Below, in pieces: positions 18,552 through 24,887 of a stretch of DNA of 64,000 bases. Position 1 is the first letter of the stretch, and the number at the start of each line of letters is the position of its first letter. Source of the DNA: Crocinitomicaceae bacterium (lineage in GTDB: Bacteria > Bacteroidota > Bacteroidia > Flavobacteriales_G > Salibacteraceae). Below the pieces are notes generated by a model. It was not told where the DNA came from, ran no database searches, and was given only the letters and a program-made list of their open reading frames with translations. The position numbers and the translations under genes were made by a program. The stretch lies in the NCBI GenBank assembly GCA_002713215.1, contig PAVO01000020.1:62001-126000 (forward strand). Direction: 5' to 3'.

Positions 18552-19202
18552 CTATAACTTTTGTCGTGCGTTCGTTTTTTTTTCAATTATCATTTTCAGA
18601 TCAGAGTAAAGGTAAGCTCCCGCTATAGCCATTGCTCCAATTCCTGCTCCTTGTGATTTCCAATTCGCAGGATTGAAAATCATGTAAACTCCAAAACCAA
18701 TAAGAAACAAACAGAATGGATAAGCAAAAAGTCGAATTATTACTTTCTTAAAAGTCCATTCTTTTTCATGTGTCTCTATTTTCTCTTGAATTGCAACGCC
18801 TTTCTTGACCTCTATAAGGTTCTTGAGAAAAGTATCAATATTTCTGTTATTCCAACCGAATGAGACGACAGAACTCCACTTGTTTGGGTCGCAAATACTA
18901 TTCAATAGAACTCGGTCTTTTTCTTTGATTATTGTAATCATTTCACCCCAACTATCTGTCCAATTCCAAGGACGATAGGCTCGGAATATTTTCTTGTCGT
19001 TAAGTTCAATTTGCCATTCGTATTCTTTGACAGTCCTATTAATGGCTTCTTGAAACTCTTGGTCTGAGTATTCAACTTTTACTTCTCTAAGTCTCAGTCG
19101 TCTTTTTTGAATAAGGTAAAATATAATGGCAGGAATTGTCCATGGCCATGCTGTCGTAATGAGTTCTTCCGCAGTTCTCACTCCATCATAAGTGTCTGTC
19201 AC
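18552..19202 (-). CDS. Membrane protein of unknown function, 5' end probably lost to a frameshift
   Basis: 216 residues from a GTG at 19202. It has a membrane helix early (WPWTIPAIIFYLI), a soluble middle part with many Trp (RPWNWTDSW, VVSFGWNNR), and two C-terminal membrane helices (about 150-205). The GTG is an unlikely true start: the same frame continues upstream as FSGLTLFSLFEIYV, and 19203-19342 in another frame encodes a good N-terminus with another membrane helix. One extra T in the run of eight T (19238-19245, minus strand) would join them. The stop codon lies in the inverted repeat of the weak boundary at 18545-18571. No family recognised. Confidence 0.6.
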   Translation of the reverse strand: MTDTYDGVRTAEELITTAWPWTIPAIIFYLIQKRRLRLREVKVEYSDQEFQEAINRTVKEYEWQIELNDKKIFRAYRPWNWTDSWGEMITIIKEKDRVLLNSICDPNKWSSVVSFGWNNRNIDTFLKNLIEVKKGVAIQEKIETHEKEWTFKKVIIRLFAYPFCLFLIGFGVYMIFNPANWKSQGAGIGAMAIAGAYLYSDLKMIIEKKTNARQKL

Positions 19203-19342
19203 ATAGATTTCAAATAAGCTAAAAAGAGTTAGTCCTGAAAAAAAAGAATAAATAATACAATGAAAAAATGGTTAAGGATTTGCCACCAACTAAGTTTCAG
19301 CCGTTTTGTTTGTTTCATTATGTCAATCCATTCTCTCTTCAT
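19203..19342 (-). pseudogene. Out-of-frame 5' part of the 18552-19202 gene
   Basis: From ATG 19342 the minus strand reads MKREWIDIMKQTKRLKLSWW, continues with a hydrophobic helix (ILNHFFIVLFILFF), and stops just after the T8 tract at 19238-19245. The hydrophobic character continues in the other frame after the tract. The ATG lies 15 bases from the cassette core at 19357-19366, as expected for a cassette gene start. A sequencing error, a real mutation, or slippage on the T tract could explain the break. Confidence 0.6.
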
Positions 19343-19356
19343 TGGTTTTTTCACAT

Positions 19357-19492
19357 GACGCACAACGGTTTGGCTAAGAAACGTGCGGGTTTTGGAATAC
19401 GTCTCTGTCAGCGGAGAACGAAGTTTTGTTATGTGTATTAATGTTCATTTTACCTTGTCAGCCCGCATGTTTTCTTGGCCTTTGTTAGCGGC
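19357..19492. other. Cassette recombination site A (attC-like)
   Basis: The site runs from GACGCACAAC (19357-19366) to GTTAGCGGC (19484-19492). Its arms pair: GGCTAAGAAACGTGCGGG on the left with CCCGCATGTTTTCTTGGCC on the right, with a few mismatches and an unpaired base, around a loop of about 70 bases. The outer cores, CACAAC and GTTAGCG, are inverted. Long imperfect hairpins with bulged bases between AAC and GTT cores are the structure of integron attC sites, although the 7-base cores do not fit the classical GTTRRRY exactly. Confidence 0.6.
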
Positions 19493-19539
19493 ATACCTTT
19501 TTTCTCTGTTTGTTGTAGTAGGTTGTATCTGTATTCCAT

Positions 19540-20049
19540 TTATTCTTTTGTTTTTGTCTTGAGAAATAATGTCATAATTGCACCAATGATTGTATCTATA
19601 AGAGTTGTTACAATAATAAAGAAGCCAAATTGTATGAAACCACCATCAAAAATCTTTTTTGTCATAGCAAGTTCATCAGCAATTTGTTGAGGGGTTTTTC
19701 CTTCTGCAACAAGTTGACTTGTCTTGAATTGCATTGACAACTCTGCATATTCGGGGTTGATAATATTGGAATAAAGTGCGAACCATACCCCCTGAAGTAT
19801 CGCATAAAACAGAGAAATGAAAAATGCAGTTTTTAATCCTTGAATAAAAGTAAGATGTCCGTTGAGTATCTTGTTTCGCTTTTCTCTGATGCCAAAAAAC
19901 AGAATTACGAGCACAATTATTGCAATTATCGGCTGGGTATATTGTCCCATTTCCATATTCGTAGTATTAAAGCCGAGTAGATGTTCTGTTGTAACCCAAA
20001 TTATTAATGCTATTGCCGAGATAAACGAATATTTGATTTCTGTTTTCAT
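19540..20049 (-). CDS. DUF4199-like membrane protein
   Basis: 169 residues from ATG 20049 (MKTEIKYSFISAIALIIWVT). Four membrane helices are visible, and a short amphipathic insert ELAMTKKIFDGGFIQFG before the last one is typical of DUF4199 proteins of Bacteroidota. The function is unknown. It is the third gene in a cassette with the VOC and AraC genes, 19 bases after the VOC gene. Confidence 0.72.
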   Translation of the reverse strand: MKTEIKYSFISAIALIIWVTTEHLLGFNTTNMEMGQYTQPIIAIIVLVILFFGIREKRNKILNGHLTFIQGLKTAFFISLFYAILQGVWFALYSNIINPEYAELSMQFKTSQLVAEGKTPQQIADELAMTKKIFDGGFIQFGFFIIVTTLIDTIIGAIMTLFLKTKTKE

Positions 20050-20068
20050 TAATGTATTGTTGTTTAAA

Positions 20069-20479
20069 TTATTTTTTTTGTCCGAGTGAAAACCAATTTC
20101 CTGAATCGTCTTTGAATAACGCTTCAACACCGTAGAATTCTTCTTTCGGAGCTTTGGTGAACTCAACCCCTTTTTGTTTCAACTCTTCATAGGTAGCAAA
20201 GATGTCCTTGCATTCAAATACTCCAAAACCAAATGTTCCTTTCTTTACAAGGTCACGCATTTGTTCTGCGGTTTCTTTTGTGAACATCATTCCGCTTGTA
20301 ATAGCCATAAGAGAAATTTCTAAGTCAGGCTGTTCAGGTGGACAAACTGTAAGCCAACGGTCCCCTTCTTCCATTGGTGCGTCAGTGTGAACTTTAAATC
20401 CGAGCTTGTTTACATAAAACTCGTAAGCACTATCTTGATTCAAGACGTAGATGCTAACATGGTTCATTTTTGTAATCAT
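20069..20479 (-). CDS. VOC-superfamily (glyoxalase/dioxygenase-like) protein
   Basis: 136 residues. MNHVSIYVLNQDSAYEFYVN begins the first half and ALFKDDSGNWFSLGQ ends the second; the lengths fit one VOC domain. It sits between AraC and DUF4199 genes in the same orientation, a common combination in Bacteroidota accessory DNA. The reaction is unknown. Confidence 0.82.
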   Translation of the reverse strand: MITKMNHVSIYVLNQDSAYEFYVNKLGFKVHTDAPMEEGDRWLTVCPPEQPDLEISLMAITSGMMFTKETAEQMRDLVKKGTFGFGVFECKDIFATYEELKQKGVEFTKAPKEEFYGVEALFKDDSGNWFSLGQKK

Positions 20480-20529
20480 TGCATTTGTTATTTAGTGTTT
20501 ATAATGAAGTAAAAGTCCGCAATGATTTA

Positions 20530-20985
20530 TTACATCACTTCTTCAAAATTGCTTTTTTGAGTCCAACCGTTTTTGTCTGCGAAACAACTGGGGACAAATT
20601 TCAGGGGAGTTTGCAAAATTTGCTTTTTAATTTGTTGCTGTTGTGTCAAATAAGCAGACGGTGTTAGGCCAACAATACGTTTGAAAAGTCCGCTGAATGA
20701 ACTTAAACTTTCAAAACCCACAGAGAAGCAAACATCTGTCACAGGAATGTCTGTCCGTAAAAGTTGCATTGCTATTTCAACACGCACATTTATTAGGTAT
20801 TGGTGCGGTGTCTTACCGTAAATCCTTTTGAACTGTCGCAGGAAATGAAATTTTGAAAAGTATGATTCGTCAGCGATGTCATCAAGGTTAATGTTGTCTG
20901 CGTAGTTGGTATCGATGAAAAGTTTTGCCTGAACTATTCGTCTGTATAGATAAACTTTTGGATATGTATTGTTTGTCTGTCTCAA
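20530..20985 (-). CDS. AraC-family HTH regulator
   Basis: 151 residues. The double helix-turn-helix of AraC proteins occupies residues 15-115: INLDDIADESYFSKFHFLRQ, FKRIYGKTPHQYL, and PVTDVCFSVGFESLSSFSGL with the FKRIVGLTPSAYL end motif. There is no N-terminal sensor domain, so it may act with the VOC protein as a separate sensor or respond to level alone. The start is a TTG at 20985, 23 bases after the cassette core GTTAGCGGCA; it is the first gene of the cassette. Confidence 0.85.
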   Translation of the reverse strand: MRQTNNTYPKVYLYRRIVQAKLFIDTNYADNINLDDIADESYFSKFHFLRQFKRIYGKTPHQYLINVRVEIAMQLLRTDIPVTDVCFSVGFESLSSFSGLFKRIVGLTPSAYLTQQQQIKKQILQTPLKFVPSCFADKNGWTQKSNFEEVM

Positions 20986-21008
20986 GTTACTCTATCGTTT
21001 TTTTTGGT

Positions 21009-21230
21009 TGCCGCTAACGTTCTGTGGCCATGAGAAGTAGGCGTGAAGCAGTAAGTGGCGCGTGGGCCAAGTATTCATTCCTATTGCGTTTTGGTTGTCG
21101 CGTGCAGGCACCAACACACATACTGCCCGTGGCAGACTCTTCGGAACTCGGGTATGGGTTATTAAATTTCATTCGTTTCAAATTTACAACAGACCAGCCT
21201 ATTTCTCATTTGGCCATTGTTAGGGTTAGT
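21009..21230. other. Cassette recombination site B (attC-like)
   Basis: Left core GCCGCTAAC (21010-21018) and right core GTTAGGG (21219-21225). The arms TGGCCATGAGAAGTAGGC (from 21025) and GCCTATTTCTCATTTGGCCA (from 21197) are complementary except for one mismatch and two extra bases. The 130-base loop has no gene. The left core is the exact complement of the GTTAGCGGC that ends site A, 1.5 kb away. Confidence 0.65.
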
Positions 21231-21246
21231 ATTTGTTTCATTTTCA

Positions 21247-21900
21247 TTAGAAAATACCCCTTGCTTTTAATACACTATTTTTTTCAAGTAGGAAGAGTTC
21301 CCTAGGGTAGAAACCCATCAAACATTTGGCACTATCTCCTACAATTTCGTAATAGGGTTTTGGAAATCGATTTGCAATTTGTTCCTTATCTTCAATCATA
21401 CTTATGTCTATATACTCCGGTTCTTCAAGATCGAGAGGAACAGGCTCAATAATTTTTCCTTCGTTTTTAATTTCATTGTAGTTTGTTCTGCATTCTGCAA
21501 AGCGCCCGTCAGTTGTTTTTTTTACTTCTGACCACATTCGATATTCTAACTCCAAACCGTGTTTTTTCTTATTCATAAATAAAAGGGCATATTCAGGGAA
21601 GTCATAGAGTGGAAGATGACTATAGACTATAAATTTCACCGTTTTTTCTTCGGAGAATCCATAAACTGGTTTCAATATTTTAAATTTAGCTACATATTTT
21701 CTATGAAAAAAACGCCATTCGGGCAATAAGCGATTTCGTTGCTTAAAGAATATTTTTTCTCCAACGAATACGAATAGTTTTACTGAATCAGGTTCCTCAT
21801 TTTCTATCGCCGGAAGAATTGAATCCTTTGGAATACCCGAATTGGAACAAAAAGAAATTACCGAATTAAATAATAAATATGTAATTACTAGTAGCCTCAT
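21247..21900 (-). CDS. Secreted protein of unknown function, single-gene cassette
   Basis: 217 residues with a signal-like N-terminus (MRLLVITYLLFNSVISFCSNSG). A Cys at residue 18 gives a weak lipobox (ISFC). The rest is soluble with charged and aromatic segments (FFHRKYVAKFKILKPVYG, VKFIVYSHLPLYDFPEY) and a Cys pair later; no domain is recognised. The ATG is only four bases from the core GTTAGGGTTA, and the stop is 17 bases from site B, so gene and cassette are nearly the same length. Confidence 0.65.
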   Translation of the reverse strand: MRLLVITYLLFNSVISFCSNSGIPKDSILPAIENEEPDSVKLFVFVGEKIFFKQRNRLLPEWRFFHRKYVAKFKILKPVYGFSEEKTVKFIVYSHLPLYDFPEYALLFMNKKKHGLELEYRMWSEVKKTTDGRFAECRTNYNEIKNEGKIIEPVPLDLEEPEYIDISMIEDKEQIANRFPKPYYEIVGDSAKCLMGFYPRELFLLEKNSVLKARGIF

Positions 21901-21904
21901 ATAT

Positions 21905-21970
21905 TAACCCTAACGGCCCCGCTATGAAACGTATCCCGAAGGGTATGTTTTATAGCGATTGTTGTACCCC
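21905..21970. other. Cassette recombination site C (attC-like)
   Basis: A compact 66-base site. Left core TAACCCTAAC (21905-21914) and right core GTTGTACCCC (21961-21970) enclose a strong hairpin: CGCTATGAAACGTATCCC (21920-21937), loop GAA, GGGTATGTTTTATAGCG (21941-21957). The stem has two G-T pairs and one bulged base. This size and shape are those of short integron attC sites. Confidence 0.65.
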
Positions 21971-22016
21971 GTTTTTATTTTTTTCTTTTCGTTTTTCTGT
22001 CCATGCGTTGGGAAAG

Positions 22017-22076
22017 ACACACTTATTGACAAGCTTGGGCTTGTGTGCTTGCCTTGAGCGGCTTGGCAATGTGTGT
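22017..22076. repeat. Second inverted repeat next to site C
   Basis: ACACACTTATTGACAAG (22017-22033) pairs imperfectly with CTTGGCAATGTGTGT (22062-22076). It lies between the last gene of the defence operon and site C, and could be the transcript end or part of an extended recombination site. It has no U-tract on the minus strand immediately after the stem. Confidence 0.4.
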
Positions 22077-22090
22077 GACTGTGTGTTGGA

Positions 22091-22330
22091 TTATTCATCA
22101 AACAATTTCCCGATTAAATACCCTATTAATGTAATTGCTCCAATAGCAAGTGCTGCATTTACAATTTCGTCTGAATTCTTTTTGTTTAGGTAGTCATTAT
22201 ATTGTAATTGAGTGATTTTACCACTCTCATACATCATACTCATAAACTCGTCTTTCTCCGCTTTGGTTGCTTGGTTGGCTTTCACTTTGTCTCCTAACAA
22301 TGAAAGCCTCTTGTAGTCTATGCTATTCAT
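22091..22330 (-). CDS. Small protein with C-terminal membrane helix, last gene of the defence operon
   Basis: 79 residues. A charged helical region (KANQATKAEKDEFMSMMYES, QLQYNDYLNKK) is followed by a hydrophobic helix (IVNAALAIGAITLIGYLIG). The first eight bases overlap the end of the upstream small gene. No family is recognised. The position after the RloC/PrrC-like gene in an unbroken co-directional run suggests a function with that ATPase, or an unrelated cargo. Confidence 0.6.
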   Translation of the reverse strand: MNSIDYKRLSLLGDKVKANQATKAEKDEFMSMMYESGKITQLQYNDYLNKKNSDEIVNAALAIGAITLIGYLIGKLFDE

Positions 22331-22565
22331 TATTATTGTTTTTAAAGTGATCGAAAACCTTATGTAACATTGGATAGAGTTGATTTAACTGGTCAATGGT
22401 TTGTTGCTGTAATTCATCCCTTTTCTCCAATTCTTTCATTTCTAGTTTTAATTCAGAGATTTCATCTTTAAAGCCATTTAATGTTTTAAAATGCCAATAA
22501 AGAAAACCGCCAATTGCAGAAATTGCAGCAAGGATTCCAAGTATTATTTGAAGTGTTTGACTCAT
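22323..22565 (-). CDS. Small membrane-anchored coiled-coil protein
   Basis: 80 residues. An N-terminal membrane helix (IILGILAAISAIGGFLYWHF) is followed by a heptad-like charged helix (ISELKLEMKELEKRDELQQQ) and NNNNE at the end. It starts nine bases after the RloC/PrrC-like stop and overlaps the next gene by eight bases. The layout resembles phage-type holin or spanin accessory proteins and many small membrane effectors, but nothing specific identifies it. Confidence 0.6.
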   Translation of the reverse strand: MSQTLQIILGILAAISAIGGFLYWHFKTLNGFKDEISELKLEMKELEKRDELQQQTIDQLNQLYPMLHKVFDHFKNNNNE

Positions 22566-22574
22566 TTTAATTGT

Positions 22575-24887
22575 TTATGAGACCGCTTTCAATAGTGAAT
22601 CGTAGTGGTCTTTATCATTGTTTTTTATAAGATTAAGTAAGTCAGAAACAGCATTCTCAATGTCACACATTAAATCGCTGTTAGTGATCATTCTTGTTAT
22701 ATCGTTTGAATGACTGAAATAATGAAACACCTTTAAAACCCTCTTTGAATTTTCAGACCCCCACAAATGGCTTGCTCTGTCATCAACTTTAGAGGACTCA
22801 TAATGCCCTGGTAAGCGAGAGTAGGTGTAAAGTTCAGTAAACCTTCGAACCGCATTTGGAATCCCCATCATGTCAGTTTCAGTTTTGGAAGCTGAACTGG
22901 AATTTTCGAAATGGTAGATTACATCAAACAAATAATGATACTCTGAAGAGTAATTTTTAAGTGAGTTAGGAAGTTGTGTAATTGTTGATTCCGTTTGATT
23001 CAATCGTTTTACGTAGTAATACAATTTCTTTTTAATCTTATTGCCATTGTGTTCAAAAAGCGGTGCATTCAGGTCTTTTCGCAGGAGACCAAAGAAATCA
23101 AAATTGTGAGTAGATATAAAAAGCTGTTTGCATTTCAATTCCCAAAATTTATCATCAGCCGACCTAGAAAGGAAGTACTCTTTTAAAAGAGCATTTACCT
23201 GAAAAATGTGATTACTATCTAGACTTGAAATTGGGTCATCGATATAGACAATTGTGTTTTCTATATCAGTGGTTTCATCAAGTTTTGTCAGGAAGTATGA
23301 AAAAGCAATTGCTGTTTTTTCACCTTCGCTTAAATGACGAGCTTCTTTATTGTTTCTAACTAATTTAAATCGCTCATTTTCTCCTTCTTTAAAGACTTTA
23401 ACCTTAACTTCTTTACGACCTAGAAATTTTTCAATATATGTGTTTAGCTGTTTTGCCCCAACTTGTGCCTTGCTAATGCTGCTTTCTAAATCTTCAATTT
23501 CGGTCTTTAATATTGGGATTTTGTCACTTAAAAGTTGTTTACGCCATTCTAGCCATATACTTAATTTGTCTTTTTCCCAAGGTTTGAATGCTAATATGAA
23601 TTCTGAAATGTAATGAGCTTTTACTTTTTCTTCGGCATCTTTTTTATTTTGAGCAAATTCAGCTGATTTTTTATTATGCTCATCAACAACGTTATTGTAC
23701 TTCACTTTTAGTACTTCAACAGATTCATAGTTGGTGTTAATAGTTGAAAAGTCTGTAATTGGTTTAAATGGTTCGTCAAACTTTGATTGTATCAAGGTTG
23801 CAAACTTGTCAATCTCGGAGTTGTAATCATCTACTGCCTTTTTTAAATCAGTAGAAAATGAATCAAGGTTAATCCATAGTTCAGTATAAAAGGAACTTTT
23901 TTCAAGAGTAGGGTATGTTAGCTTAGATTCAATAACTTCCTTTTTCAAGGCAATTAGTTTAATCTTATGCTCTTTTAAATCCTTAGAAAAGTGAGCCATT
24001 AATTCCTTTGTGCGTTCTTCATCAATTTCGTTTCCGCAATACTCACACTTGTCTTTACCATTGTTAATTGTTTCAAATCCTTTTTCTACCCAATCAGCTA
24101 CATCTGGATTGTCAACGAAATATTGAATAATCTTGGAAAATTCAGGAATAGAATTGAGCAATCCCTTTGAATCCTCAATTTTCGTACTTAGTTGATAAAG
24201 AGGGTTGAACTTATCAACATCAAGTAGTTTATCAGATTCATTTTTAGTAGCCCAAGCCGTACTCTCTCTTAACTCATCTGTGGAAAGAACTTTTGCTTTA
24301 TAATGACCACTTTTAATTATTGGGTTATAATCCACTGTTGCATGGCTTACTGTGTAAGCCGATTGTCCATATTGCAATGCTGCTCTTATTTCTCTTGCTA
24401 CTTCTCGTAATCCTTGAGTTAATGAGTTAGCTAAAGTATTTAGTTGGTTATCAATTGAGTTTGCTTGAGCACCTGAAATGATTTTGTGGTATTTATCTAA
24501 TAGGTCTTGCTTTTTAGCTATTTGATCTAGGGCGTATTTTGATTCTTTTCCGACAATCAAAATAGGATTGAAAGCTTCTCCCTCTAAGTGAATATTATCT
24601 CTGACAAAATCTGAATTAAATATTTTGAACAGGAGTGGAGCTGTTGCAATATCAGAATGAGTGTATGAACCACCATCATAGTCTTCTATCTTAAAATCAC
24701 ATCCGTTGTAATAATTGTCTATTTCCTTATTCTCAAACGATTGAAAGATTCTTGAAATGGTTGTTTTACCTGAATAATTCCAACCATAAATAATATTGAG
24801 TTTGGCAAAGTCCTGAAAGTCTCCGTTTCGTTGATAGTCCTTGAAAACGCCAAAATCTTTAATATGGTTGATTCGTTTTATCATCAC
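22575..24887 (-). CDS. RloC/PrrC-like AAA ATPase, candidate anticodon nuclease
   Basis: 770 residues. ABC/SMC-type ATPase parts are split by a coiled coil: Walker A GWNYSGKTT (about residue 36-44), a coiled coil with CEYCG (about 277-281) that could form a zinc hook, signature LSEGEKTAIAF (about 515), Walker B IVYIDDPISSLDS (about 548) and an H-loop STHNFDF. This is the AAA_13 layout. The C-terminal part has RRFTE (R-x3-E, about 680) and FSHSND (about 720), matching the Arg-Glu-His triad spacing of the PrrC/RloC anticodon nucleases only approximately. RloC-type enzymes cut the wobble position of tRNA on phage attack. Its ATG overlaps the res stop by four bases. An ordinary OLD/AAA_13 nuclease remains possible. 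Confidence 0.75.
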   Translation of the reverse strand: MMIKRINHIKDFGVFKDYQRNGDFQDFAKLNIIYGWNYSGKTTISRIFQSFENKEIDNYYNGCDFKIEDYDGGSYTHSDIATAPLLFKIFNSDFVRDNIHLEGEAFNPILIVGKESKYALDQIAKKQDLLDKYHKIISGAQANSIDNQLNTLANSLTQGLREVAREIRAALQYGQSAYTVSHATVDYNPIIKSGHYKAKVLSTDELRESTAWATKNESDKLLDVDKFNPLYQLSTKIEDSKGLLNSIPEFSKIIQYFVDNPDVADWVEKGFETINNGKDKCEYCGNEIDEERTKELMAHFSKDLKEHKIKLIALKKEVIESKLTYPTLEKSSFYTELWINLDSFSTDLKKAVDDYNSEIDKFATLIQSKFDEPFKPITDFSTINTNYESVEVLKVKYNNVVDEHNKKSAEFAQNKKDAEEKVKAHYISEFILAFKPWEKDKLSIWLEWRKQLLSDKIPILKTEIEDLESSISKAQVGAKQLNTYIEKFLGRKEVKVKVFKEGENERFKLVRNNKEARHLSEGEKTAIAFSYFLTKLDETTDIENTIVYIDDPISSLDSNHIFQVNALLKEYFLSRSADDKFWELKCKQLFISTHNFDFFGLLRKDLNAPLFEHNGNKIKKKLYYYVKRLNQTESTITQLPNSLKNYSSEYHYLFDVIYHFENSSSASKTETDMMGIPNAVRRFTELYTYSRLPGHYESSKVDDRASHLWGSENSKRVLKVFHYFSHSNDITRMITNSDLMCDIENAVSDLLNLIKNNDKDHYDSLLKAVS

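Noticed and set aside
18545-18571. Fourth attC-like site at the end of the 18552 gene
   Set aside because: AACGC/GCGTT pair and CGCACGAC matches the expected CGCACAAC with one change, but the structure is short and lies in coding sequence; kept only as a weak array edge.
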